Notes under the pieces: generated by a model
What the model was told of the DNA's origin: nothing
The model's input: the letters and a program-made list of their open reading frames with translations, nothing else
The model's database searches: none
Part shown: positions 4,446 through 11,140 of the stretch, piece after piece
Numbering within the stretch: the stretch's first letter is position 1
How the letters are laid out: each line of letters begins with the position of its first letter
Translations under genes and position numbers: made by a program
Virus record (IMG/VR): IMGVR_UViG_3300032820_000128
Coordinates: 1-23,151 of that record
DNA: 23,151 bases
From: a virus
Direction: 5' to 3' (one strand)

Positions 4446-4613
4446 TTAGTGTAAGGTCACCGGCGCATCGCTCATCACAAAAGGCACCATCTGAGGGATC
4501 TCCGCAACAATCTCCAGGCCGAGTGTATTGCCCGCTTGTTCTGCCTCTTCCCACGAATTAGCACACAGCAACGGACCCTCATGCCCTTCGACCGTAGTTA
4601 AATAGATCCTCAT
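4446..4613 (-). CDS. Small phage protein of unknown function (55 aa)
   Basis: The frame opens at 4688, but ATG 4613 overlaps the stop of the upstream gene as ATGA and gives a clean domain beginning MRIYLTTVEGHEGP, so it is chosen. The 55-residue product has a beta-hairpin-like start and a helix (SWEEAEQAGNTLGLEIVAEI); this alternation resembles small phage proteins that begin MKIYLTT, role unknown. Translation is probably coupled to the 229-aa gene. It ends next to the convergent + strand block. Confidence 0.6.
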   Translation of the reverse strand: MRIYLTTVEGHEGPLLCANSWEEAEQAGNTLGLEIVAEIPQMVPFVMSDAPVTLH

Positions 4614-5299
4614 CCTTTGCCCGGTCCTTGTCCTTGCATGAGAGTTTTCACTATAGGCATGGCGGTCTTTACACCGGGCATACCCCATTGTTTATAAATA
4701 TTTTTGAATAGGTTGTTAACCCCCATCTTCATGCCGCGGCTCATGGCGACCTTTCCAAATGCTTGGCCCGGAGTCATTTGCCCGCTGGCGGCGCCAAAAA
4801 TGCCACCGGCCACATCGAGGTTCTTACCGAATATTTTTTGCATAGCCGTTTGTCCGAGGGCACCCATGATTCCCTCGCGGCCGCCTTCCTTGATCGCTTT
4901 AGCCAGGTCGTACACCATCATCATGGAACGCGTAGCGGGGTTAAAGCGCAGGACATTTCCGAAAAAGCGTTTAGCCCAGGCACGGCGTTTATCCTTATCC
5001 TTTATGTTTCTTAGCCTGTCGAGAAAAGGGGTGTCCCCGGCAATTCTTTTTTCCCTCCAAGAGCGCTCATCTTTTTGTTTTTCTTTTGTCTGTGTCTCAG
5101 TGGGCGCGACAAAGCCTAGCGGATCCATGATGTTTCCGGAAGGCACCCTAAAAGAGGTGGCATAATTACCGATACCGCTAAACTGGTCGGGGTCGAAGCC
5201 AACACCGCCTGGGCCAAACATGTCGGGCATCTTGCCAGCGGCGGGATTCATAGTAGCGAAAAGACTAGGCACCCCGTGATGTATTCCTTCTCCATTCAT
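4610..5299 (-). CDS. Gly/Met-rich phage protein, possibly virion-associated (229 aa)
   Basis: The 229-residue product has a Gly/Pro-rich N-terminus (FGPGGVGFDPDQF), a strongly charged centre (KEKQKDERSWREKRIAGD..LRNIKDKDKRRAW) and a C-terminal half rich in Gly, Ala and Met with weakly hydrophobic helices (GIMGALGQTAMQ, AGGIFGAASGQMTPGQAFGKVAM). Such Gly/Met-rich segments occur in phage proteins that travel in the virion or contact membranes, but no family is recognised. No Shine-Dalgarno precedes ATG 5299; TGGTAGAAT lies exactly 6 nt upstream, which would give a leaderless transcript. Confidence 0.68.
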   Translation of the reverse strand: MNGEGIHHGVPSLFATMNPAAGKMPDMFGPGGVGFDPDQFSGIGNYATSFRVPSGNIMDPLGFVAPTETQTKEKQKDERSWREKRIAGDTPFLDRLRNIKDKDKRRAWAKRFFGNVLRFNPATRSMMMVYDLAKAIKEGGREGIMGALGQTAMQKIFGKNLDVAGGIFGAASGQMTPGQAFGKVAMSRGMKMGVNNLFKNIYKQWGMPGVKTAMPIVKTLMQGQGPGKG

Positions 5300-5303
5300 A
5301 ATT

Positions 5304-5507
5304 TTATTCTACCAGAAGATCCTGGAGAACGCGTACGTTTTCATCGGCCTCTGCCTGGATGGTTGCCTGCTTGATAATCTCTTGTACCAGATCGGAATGT
5401 TCTGGTATGGCGACCGCGTTTTTACACAGCGCTAAGATGTTTGTGCTTGCCTGGGCGGAACGTGCAGACTCCACCGTAATGGCGGTTTTTAATAATGTGT
5501 CCTTCAT
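5304..5507 (-). CDS. Small helical phage protein (67 aa)
   Basis: The 67-residue product is almost wholly helical in character (LLKTAITVESARSAQASTN, then LVQEIIKQATIQAEADENVRVL) with one Cys and no membrane segment. Its composition is that of a real soluble protein. ATG 5507 is not preceded by a clear Shine-Dalgarno and lies inside the DUF1289-like frame, which overlaps it by 86 nt; translation from the upstream gene is therefore probably coupled. Function unknown. Confidence 0.6.
   Translation of the reverse strand: MKDTLLKTAITVESARSAQASTNILALCKNAVAIPEHSDLVQEIIKQATIQAEADENVRVLQDLLVE
5306..5314 (-). promoter_or_regulatory. Extended -10 box, leaderless placement
   Basis: On the - strand TGgTAGAAT is followed by aaaatt and ATG 5299, so the predicted +1 is the A of the start codon. 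It overlaps the stop codon of the preceding gene and has no recognisable -35. Confidence 0.35.
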
Positions 5508-5724
5508 GTGAAAATACCTGTCTGGGTGTATAGCCTTTTTCCGCAGCGCGGAGGACTACTAATTTTTTATAAACGGAGGGATAAGTGTTCCAATCGCGAA
5601 CTTCAACGAGAGAGCGCCCGCATCCTTTACAGATCGGGTCCCCTCTTGCGGTGGTACAAACTCCAATGCAAGGGGATTCGTCTAGGCTCAATGATAGGCC
5701 TTTACTATCCATAACAAGTCCCAT
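5422..5724 (-). CDS. DUF1289-type cysteine-rich protein
   Basis: Residues 15-60 (DESPCIGVCTTARGDPICKGCGRSL then EVRDW) match the DUF1289 pattern: PCxxxC, a short loop, CxGCGR, then a Trp-containing helix. The four cysteines (19, 23, 32, 35) probably hold a metal or Fe-S cluster; the biochemical role of the family is not established. It is usually a bacterial protein, so a phage copy is unusual. Two in-frame starts fit (ATG 5724 or 5712) and neither has a good Shine-Dalgarno; the frame itself opens at 5916. The last ~29 residues (HEGHIIKNRHYGG...) are unlike the family and lie over the next gene; a one-base shift at a TTTT run would end the protein at that gene's ATGA. Confidence 0.72.
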   Translation of the reverse strand: MGLVMDSKGLSLSLDESPCIGVCTTARGDPICKGCGRSLVEVRDWNTYPSVYKKLVVLRAAEKGYTPRQVFSHEGHIIKNRHYGGVCTFRPGKHKHLSAV

Positions 5725-5731
5725 AATAAGT

Positions 5732-5786
5732 GAAGGGCTTACTCTTCGCAAGCCCTTCAAGGGTCCTCTAAGGGGGAAAGGCCCCC
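5732..5786 (-). promoter_or_regulatory. Two strong hairpins in the leader of the DUF1289-type gene
   Basis: GAAGGGCTT (5732-5740) pairs with AAGCCCTTC (5750-5758), 9 bp with a 9-nt loop; GGGGG (5772-5776) pairs with CCCCC (5782-5786). Both lie between the 61-aa gene and the DUF1289-type start, where no other gene is seen. No T-run follows on the - strand, so they look more like leader structure than a terminator. Confidence 0.55.
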
Positions 5787-5839
5787 ACTTGCGGGTGTTT
5801 TTTATGATGGCACACCTCCCGCGAATGCCGTATCCGGTA

Positions 5840-6025
5840 TTATAGCCCCCCGGACAGGGTGATTTTCTGTAATTCAGCGATGCGCTTGGCCAACCTTTCG
5901 GTAACTTGATCGGCAATATACATATACTTCGGTTCGGTAATAACCCAGGCTTCGTCCATATTAGGGGTCGATAGGTCGTCCCCTTCGTACTGTCCCTTGT
6001 AGTTACGTGCTCTTTTTTTCTTCAT
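5840..6025 (-). CDS. Small conserved phage protein (61 aa)
   Basis: ATG 6025 follows GAGAGG at about 6 nt, inside the end of the nuclease gene (23-nt overlap). The 61-residue product has a basic N-terminus (MKKKRARNYKGQYEGDD), then STPNMDEAWVITE and a helical C-terminus. The KGQY..DD.STP..EAW pattern is, from memory, common in small proteins of marine phages with unknown role. Its stop lies in a TATAAT (5839-5844) that could serve as a -10 box for the next gene. Confidence 0.68.
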   Translation of the reverse strand: MKKKRARNYKGQYEGDDLSTPNMDEAWVITEPKYMYIADQVTERLAKRIAELQKITLSGGL

Positions 6026-6428
6026 ACAATCCTCTCTCGATTAATAACTGTTTGTTTTTCTGGTGGGCATCTTTGATGTCCTCCTTACTCTGTCCATAAT
6101 ACTCCACCGCATAGCCGAGCTCAATCATTTCCTTGTTGATGTTCTTCTCCGCTATCCAGAGCTCGCCCAGGACCCGACCGAACTTGCCTTTGGCCTTCTT
6201 CTTATGTGTCTTGATAACGAAATCTTTGTCCGTTAGGAGATCCTTTAGAGCTTGTTTGGAGAGTAAACCCCTAGCCTTTTCTTCACGATCCCTAGTCCGC
6301 GACTCAGGCGTGTCAATCCCAAGTAAGCGCACCCGACAGGAATGATGAATATTAAAACCCAGGTCAAGAATGCAATCCACAGTGTCGCCGTCAACCACCC
6401 TAGTAACTTTTCCTCTATATTCATACAC
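6003..6428 (-). CDS. Staphylococcal-nuclease-type (SNase) nuclease
   Basis: The 141-residue protein fits the length of a mature SNase domain and covers it end to end. It has VVDGDTVDC (Asp13, Asp15), RLLGIDTPES (Arg34, Asp39, Glu42) and FGRVLGELW (Arg85), matching the Ca2+-binding and catalytic residues Asp21, Arg35, Asp40, Glu43 and Arg87 of S. aureus nuclease. The start is GTG 6428, which shares a base with the TAG of the upstream gene (TAGTG) and follows AGGAG at 9 nt; the frame upstream to 6500 lies within the previous gene. There is no signal peptide, so it probably acts inside the cell or goes with the virion. Host DNA breakdown or recombination are possible roles. Confidence 0.92.
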   Translation of the reverse strand: MYEYRGKVTRVVDGDTVDCILDLGFNIHHSCRVRLLGIDTPESRTRDREEKARGLLSKQALKDLLTDKDFVIKTHKKKAKGKFGRVLGELWIAEKNINKEMIELGYAVEYYGQSKEDIKDAHQKNKQLLIERGLYEEKKST

Positions 6429-7363
6429 TATTTGTAGCTCCTGCCGTAGTCCCCGTAATTCATTACTAAGCCGCCGCCTTGGTAGCCTAGGTCCGTCCAA
6501 CCTATATCTCCTTTTAAGTATCCTTTTCCATAAGCTCTCACGCCTAGTTGGCGCATTGCTTCTTTATGATATTCTGATTTTGTCTCTTGCCATTTTTCTT
6601 CAGCCAATCTAAATGCGCTCTTAAATTCATCCTTTTCAAGTTTATTAATTTCTTCCGTTGTATAAGGAAGGCTCATGTTTTCCCGGGCTTCTGAGGCGGA
6701 TATTTTTCCCGTTTTAAAATCAGCTAAATTTTTCTTTATATCTACATTTCTTACTCCTTTAATGGGAGTAGGAGGATTAAAAAATTCTGCATAATCTTTT
6801 TTAAGATCAAGGTCTGTTTTTAATTCCTGCTTAATACTTGGTATTAAAGTTCCTGGTTTAACTTCCCCCGTCGTAGGCGTCTTACCAATCATGGACATGA
6901 TGCCTTCTTTTTCTCCCATTAGCTTTTCTATTCCCGCATCGATTCCACTGATAGTGCCGGACGAAACTCTTCCGCCTTCAAGGTCCCTTTGTCTGATCGC
7001 ATTGAGCTTATTTAGCTCCTGCTCTATGTCCTTGAGCCGTTGTGTTTCGGCCGCACCCACCTCTTCTTCGGCTATGCCCAGAAGGGAACCGAGCCCAGGG
7101 AACTTACCTGCCCGACCCCAAGGGAGATTTAAAAGAACATTGGTAGATATTTTTTCACCTATTTCTGGCTCGGCCGCTTCAACGGCTTCTATTTGTTTTT
7201 CGACATAATCTAACTGTTCTTCCTTCCGTTTGGTGTCTTTGAATATTTCTTCAAAGCGTCCTTCCTTCCACATCTTATCGCGCTGTGCACTTTGTTCAGG
7301 GGTGGGATCGTAAAGAGACTTACTCAGTTGATCGCGTAGCGCGTAAAGTTTTTCTTTGCTCAT
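6428..7363 (-). CDS. Coiled-coil phage protein, possibly virion-associated (311 aa)
   Basis: The 311-residue product is mostly helical and charged. Coiled-coil-like stretches lie at about 1-75 (KEEQLDYVEKQIEAVEAAEPE) and 105-165, with a Gly/Leu-rich patch between (GRAGKFPGLGSLLG). The C-terminus turns Gly/Tyr-rich (GYQGGGLVMNYGDYGRSYK), an ending type I associate with proteins from phage structural regions. No enzyme motif is visible. ATG 7363 lies 1 nt after the stop of the membrane protein; no clear Shine-Dalgarno, so translation is likely coupled. A role in the particle or as adaptor is inference from position. Confidence 0.65.
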   Translation of the reverse strand: MSKEKLYALRDQLSKSLYDPTPEQSAQRDKMWKEGRFEEIFKDTKRKEEQLDYVEKQIEAVEAAEPEIGEKISTNVLLNLPWGRAGKFPGLGSLLGIAEEEVGAAETQRLKDIEQELNKLNAIRQRDLEGGRVSSGTISGIDAGIEKLMGEKEGIMSMIGKTPTTGEVKPGTLIPSIKQELKTDLDLKKDYAEFFNPPTPIKGVRNVDIKKNLADFKTGKISASEARENMSLPYTTEEINKLEKDEFKSAFRLAEEKWQETKSEYHKEAMRQLGVRAYGKGYLKGDIGWTDLGYQGGGLVMNYGDYGRSYK

Positions 7364-7364
7364 C

Positions 7365-7712
7365 TTACTGCGCTAATGGATTTTTATTGCCTTCTTCGAG
7401 CTTATCAACAGCTTTTTCCAGTCCTTTGACCGAGATGGACAGTCCGGATAGCTGTGCTTTTAAGACACTGGTGTCTGGTATTTCTATATTATCTATTTGT
7501 TTTTCTAAATACTCAACCGTTGTCTCAATAGAAGCAAACCTTTCTTCTATAACCTGTTGTGCACTTTCCGTATCCCCAACACCACCGATCTCAGCCTCTA
7601 GGTTCTCCAAACGGTTAACGTATGTTGCGCCTGTGTAGCCAAATCCGGCTAAGGTCCCGACTATGGTAACTAACGCTATTACTTGTGTTGTTTTATTTTC
7701 AAACCATTCCAT
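7365..7712 (-). CDS. Membrane-anchored coiled-coil protein (115 aa)
   Basis: ATG 7712 follows AGGAAG at 5 nt. Residues 10-28 (VIALVTIVGTLAGFGYTGA) form one membrane segment after a short N-terminal tail; the rest (NRLENLEAEIG..ERFASIETTVEYLEKQIDNIE..GLEKAVDKLEEG) is a coiled coil. This layout, one N-terminal membrane anchor and a long periplasmic or cytoplasmic coiled coil, is seen in spanin-like and holin-associated proteins and in some phage ejection or adhesion proteins. No lipobox and no second lysis gene are found next to it, so lysis is only one option. It lies 9 nt after the large exported protein gene and is probably expressed with it. Confidence 0.7.
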   Translation of the reverse strand: MEWFENKTTQVIALVTIVGTLAGFGYTGATYVNRLENLEAEIGGVGDTESAQQVIEERFASIETTVEYLEKQIDNIEIPDTSVLKAQLSGLSISVKGLEKAVDKLEEGNKNPLAQ

Positions 7713-7721
7713 TTGTTCTTC

Positions 7722-10067
7722 CTATAAGTTAGGTTGTAAGTTTATCATCTCCCCCATGGTATTCAAACTGGTTCTGGCCAGGCTGTAAAAGCCTTGGATA
7801 TTATCCGGGAGATAGGCGTCTGCGTATATTACCTTGGGTTCATACCAGGTAGGCTGGGGAGGCAGTTGGGCTTCCCGATAAGCATCAAACCCCGGAACGT
7901 AGCCGAGATACGCTATGAGTGCAGACTCGTCCCCGTATTTCCCTGTTTCTTCTTGCTGTGCAGTACCTTCTTCCTGCTGTTCCTTGATGTTTTGCGCGAT
8001 AATTTTATCCGCTATTTGATCCGCTTCGCTGGCCGTCATCACTCCGCCAACGGCCGTGTCTATTTCGCCTTGCATATCTTGTACTTGTACGTCGGCCATC
8101 ACTACTTGAGGGCTATCATCGAGTCCTGGCATCGGTGTTACCACTACCGAGACATTGGTAACAGCGCCGGTGTCCCCACTCAAAGACAAAATCTGTTGGG
8201 TTTGTACGGAGGCCGAGGCAAACTGATCGGATCTACTGGGGGAACTGCTGGTACTCATGCCTCCGGTTGAGGAGGAAGTCATGGCAGAGGAAGATCCGGT
8301 ACTGCTGGAGGACACTGCTGCGCCTCCGCTGGAGTACCCAGAAGAGCTGCCTGTGGAACCGCTTACGCTATTGGCCGCTGTCCTTATGGTGTTGGCCACT
8401 ACACTTAGAGCCATTTCTCTGGTTAAAGAGCTTTTACCCTCTCCTTCTTCGTCCGCTAATAGTTCTTCCTCTAATTCTTCTTCCTGTTCTATAATTTCTT
8501 CTTCCGCTTCGGCTATCCGCTCTTCTTCTATTTCTTCGTAGATTTCTTCGACGGCTTCTTCTTCAAAGATTTCTTCTTCAGGTTCTTCTTCGTGGGCGAC
8601 CATTTCTTCTTCGGCAACCATTTCTTCTTCAAACCACTCATCCAGTTCTTCCACTGTGTCAAAACTTTCGACAAAAACTTCTTCATAATCTAATTCCTCC
8701 CTCAATATAGTATCGAATTCATAGAGCTCTGTCAGTTCTTCTCCATCGAATACTTCTATATATTCTGTTTCATAATAGTTAGCTTCTTCAAAATCAAATA
8801 TATCCATTTGCAGGTCCAGATCGTCCCAGGTGTCCAAGGGCGAAGTATCCCATTCAATCCAGCCTTCGTTATTAAAGGCTACTTCCGTTCCATACCATTC
8901 ATCTACCTGTGTTTGACCAAATTCCTGTAAATCTATTTCGTACCACTCGGCATCGGTAAAGTACATACCTGCATAGGGATCGTCATCGTAACAATAACTT
9001 GGGTTATCTATACAACTATCGGCAAAAGGATCATCGTAACCATAATCAAATTCATCTTGAGCATAGTAAGCGACTGAGGCTTCTTGTGTATAACCGGGAC
9101 AAAACGGCGCATATTGTGGATCGTCATCGCATTGTTGATCGTCATAAGCACTCCAATAAGAAGGGCATTCCTGACTGTAAAGTTGAGACACATTACATTG
9201 TTGCGTTAAATAAGCTGCTGCATAACCATCACAATCGTCATCATATAAAGAATTTAACGCACATTGTTGAGCTAGATAAGCCACCGCATAGCCAGAACAA
9301 TTAACCGAAGTTAAAGGTACAGTTGCGCATAATGATTGATCGGTGCCATCACCGTATAAAGAACCACCATCTTCCAACAGGGTATTCACAGCGTTACTGC
9401 TGGAGTTCCAATCATAGCTAACACAGGTTCCGGATACATCAGTGGTTCCTGTATTACATTCATCAAAGAAATGGTAAGTGTAAATCTGTGAGGTACTGCC
9501 CTGTTCCCCTATTAAAACATCATGGCTAATAATATCTAATTCACCGTAGCGATACTCATAAGTATCGTTGGGGTATAACCAAACTTCTATACTGTTATCA
9601 GAATTAGCTCGGTTGTATTCCCTCATGTTATACCAACCAAAAATAGTGTAGTCATCAAAGGCTTTGGCTTTCATGGCTGAACCACCATCTTTTATCAGGT
9701 CAGTCCAAAACACAAATAAAGTGTTAGTGTATTGCGGTAATGGGTCTGGAGTGTAGTCCCCACAATAACTGCCTGTCAGGTTAAAGTGTAGACAGCCATT
9801 GGTAGCCATTCTCGCTTTAGTATAATCATTACCATAAAAGGTAAAGGTGAATCCTAAATCAAAGGCTGCTGAAACTGAATCATCGTTTGAGCCTAAACCT
9901 GTTGAGCCTGATGAATTGGCTTGTAAGTCATATAAATCTTGGCTTCCTTCATAGACATAATCTGCACTAAGTGTACCTGCACATAATAAAGCAAATACAG
10001 CCAACCATTTTTTAACCTGCATCATTCCATTCTTTTTTACAACTAAATTTACTTTTTCTAAGACCAT
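7722..10067 (-). CDS. Exported protein with 22-residue Cys repeats and acidic tract (781 aa)
   Basis: ATG 10067 follows AAGGAG at 6 nt; ATG-ATG at 10025/10022 is the alternative. A signal peptide is clear (MQVKKWLAVFALLCAGTLSA, cleavage before DYVYEG about residue 36). Residues 36-210 form a beta-rich domain (LGFTFTFYGNDYTKARMATNGCLHF) like surface domains with a 'fY G..y....v.tNG.l.F' pattern. Then come four 22-residue repeats starting at Cys 247, 269, 291 and 313, aromatic/acidic sequence to about 475, a Glu-rich tract (475-545), a Ser/Gly tract (565-625), and a conserved C-terminal domain (ESALIAYLGYVPGFDAY...YEPKVIYADAYLPDN...LQPNL). It resembles a family seen in marine phages. Adhesion or envelope contact is likely but unproven. 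Confidence 0.82.
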   Translation of the reverse strand: MVLEKVNLVVKKNGMMQVKKWLAVFALLCAGTLSADYVYEGSQDLYDLQANSSGSTGLGSNDDSVSAAFDLGFTFTFYGNDYTKARMATNGCLHFNLTGSYCGDYTPDPLPQYTNTLFVFWTDLIKDGGSAMKAKAFDDYTIFGWYNMREYNRANSDNSIEVWLYPNDTYEYRYGELDIISHDVLIGEQGSTSQIYTYHFFDECNTGTTDVSGTCVSYDWNSSSNAVNTLLEDGGSLYGDGTDQSLCATVPLTSVNCSGYAVAYLAQQCALNSLYDDDCDGYAAAYLTQQCNVSQLYSQECPSYWSAYDDQQCDDDPQYAPFCPGYTQEASVAYYAQDEFDYGYDDPFADSCIDNPSYCYDDDPYAGMYFTDAEWYEIDLQEFGQTQVDEWYGTEVAFNNEGWIEWDTSPLDTWDDLDLQMDIFDFEEANYYETEYIEVFDGEELTELYEFDTILREELDYEEVFVESFDTVEELDEWFEEEMVAEEEMVAHEEEPEEEIFEEEAVEEIYEEIEEERIAEAEEEIIEQEEELEEELLADEEGEGKSSLTREMALSVVANTIRTAANSVSGSTGSSSGYSSGGAAVSSSSTGSSSAMTSSSTGGMSTSSSPSRSDQFASASVQTQQILSLSGDTGAVTNVSVVVTPMPGLDDSPQVVMADVQVQDMQGEIDTAVGGVMTASEADQIADKIIAQNIKEQQEEGTAQQEETGKYGDESALIAYLGYVPGFDAYREAQLPPQPTWYEPKVIYADAYLPDNIQGFYSLARTSLNTMGEMINLQPNL

Positions 10068-11103
10068 CTAAGTCTCCTTGAACATGCTTAGTATCTCTAC
10101 ACTTCTTAATGAATTGCTTTCTTTTCATATCGTAATCAGGTCTATCAGTTCTATTTTCTTTCCACCCTGTAGATGCTTCCTTACCGATCTTGCCCATGTA
10201 AGGACAGGGAGTACCTGCCATTTCCATCGCAGCAAATACTCGTTGATCTTGGCAAAGTATTGAAACTGCTGCCACCTTCATTCCCATATCATAAATGTAT
10301 TTAGATAGTTTCAGCTTTTCACAGTTTTCATCTCGTATAGTTCTGCCCGTTGAGAAACCAAATACCTGACCTTGAAAAGCTCCAGAACGCCCAGTCGTAC
10401 AGAGGTCCTGGCTATAACTCATAATTGATGGAGCGATTGCCGAGGCTGGTGGTGCTTCTGTCTTAATGTCCTGTTCTATTCTTTGCGTGGAACTGGACTC
10501 GTTAATGTTTCGGTTGGTATTGTCCGTAGTTGAATTATTTTCATTTCGGTTGGTATTATCTGTTTTTACATTGGACTCAGATGTGGACTGATTTACATTG
10601 GTATTCGTGTTGTCAGACGTACTTGTTGATGTATTAACATTGGTGTTGGTATTGTCCGTTGCCGAGGTGCTGGTAACATTCTGATTAACTGTTGAATTTA
10701 CTGTTGAATTAGACGTTGACGTATTGACATTCGTATTAGTGTTCGTATTGTCGTTGGTTGAAGTTGCTGTCGTAGTCGCTGTCGAAGTATTTACATTGGT
10801 ATTGGCGTTGGTTGATGTATTGTTATTGTTATTGGTATTGGTCGCTGTCGCTGTCGTTGTTGTCGTGTTGGTATTATTATTGGTATTGGTTGCAGTCGAA
10901 GTCGAAGTATTATTATTGGTGTTGGTATTTACGTTGGTATTACTGGTTGTTGTATTATTCGTTGTGTCCAACGAATTTTGTTCACAATGTTCAGTACCAG
11001 CTTCACAGTCAGGGTTTTCAGGTTCATTTTCTGCTGTGTAAAGGACACCGGTGAAGCTTATCCCCAGACTTACTAACAGGAGTATTTTCTTCGCTGCGTT
11101 CAT
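10012..11103 (-). CDS. Exported Asn/Thr-rich repeat protein with Cys-containing C-terminal domain (363 aa)
   Basis: Residues 4-24 (AKKILLLVSLGISFTGVLYTA) form a signal peptide. A short Cys-bearing section (NPDCEAGTEHCEQ) is followed by about 160 residues of Asn, Thr and Ser repeats (NTNVNT, TSTST, DNTNTN units, 47-205), likely an extended linker. The C-terminal domain (about 216-363) has APSIMSYSQDLCTTG, GFSTGRTIRDENCEKLKLSKYIYDMGMKVAAVSILCQD and MAGTPCPYMGKIG, with regularly placed cysteines; it resembles a family frequent in marine phages, function not known. The gene overlaps the next one by 56 nt. A TTCGCA-17-TATAAT promoter puts the RNA start 2 nt before its ATG. Confidence 0.8.
   Translation of the reverse strand: MNAAKKILLLVSLGISFTGVLYTAENEPENPDCEAGTEHCEQNSLDTTNNTTTSNTNVNTNTNNNTSTSTATNTNNNTNTTTTTATATNTNNNNNTSTNANTNVNTSTATTTATSTNDNTNTNTNVNTSTSNSTVNSTVNQNVTSTSATDNTNTNVNTSTSTSDNTNTNVNQSTSESNVKTDNTNRNENNSTTDNTNRNINESSSTQRIEQDIKTEAPPASAIAPSIMSYSQDLCTTGRSGAFQGQVFGFSTGRTIRDENCEKLKLSKYIYDMGMKVAAVSILCQDQRVFAAMEMAGTPCPYMGKIGKEASTGWKENRTDRPDYDMKRKQFIKKCRDTKHVQGDLDGLRKSKFSCKKEWNDAG
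10489..10965 (-). repeat. Low-complexity coding tract (Asn/Thr/Ser codon repeats)
   Basis: About 477 bp of imperfect short repeats built from AAT/AAC and ACA/ACG/ACT codons (on the + strand seen as repeated TTGGTATTGGT/ATTGTC units). All are in frame with the 363-aa gene. Such tracts can change length by slippage. Confidence 0.9.
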
Positions 11104-11111
11104 ATCTCATT

Positions 11112-11140
11112 ATTATAACCTTACTCAAACCAATTGCGAA
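11112..11140 (-). promoter_or_regulatory. Sigma70-type promoter of the Asn/Thr-rich protein gene
   Basis: On the - strand TTCGCA (11135-11140), a 17-bp spacer and TATAAT (11112-11117). The predicted +1 is base 11105, two bases before ATG 11103. The -35 lies in the end of the SNF2 gene. Confidence 0.5.

Noticed and set aside
4704-5165. 153-aa open frame on the + strand
   Set aside because: It lies wholly antisense to the 229-aa gene, has no ribosome binding site and a composition typical of a reversed reading frame.
4403-5275. 13-nt exact direct repeat GACTAGGCACCCC at 4403-4415 and 5263-5275
   Set aside because: One copy is at a gene end and the other inside the 229-aa coding sequence; no flanking similarity or att-like context, so chance is likely.
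8257-8541. 94-aa Ser/Leu-rich + strand frame
   Set aside because: Antisense to the Glu-rich and Ser-rich tracts of the 781-aa protein; reversed GAA codons read as TTC/TCT.
10489-10965. Repeat tract considered as a CRISPR-like array
   Set aside because: The repeats are short, irregular, without unique spacers, and all in frame as Asn/Thr/Ser codons of one gene.
10724-11041. 105-aa Val/Leu-rich + strand frame resembling a membrane protein
   Set aside because: It is the antisense reading of the Asn/Thr codon repeats (AAC/ACA reversed give Val/Leu codons), hence an artefact of low complexity.
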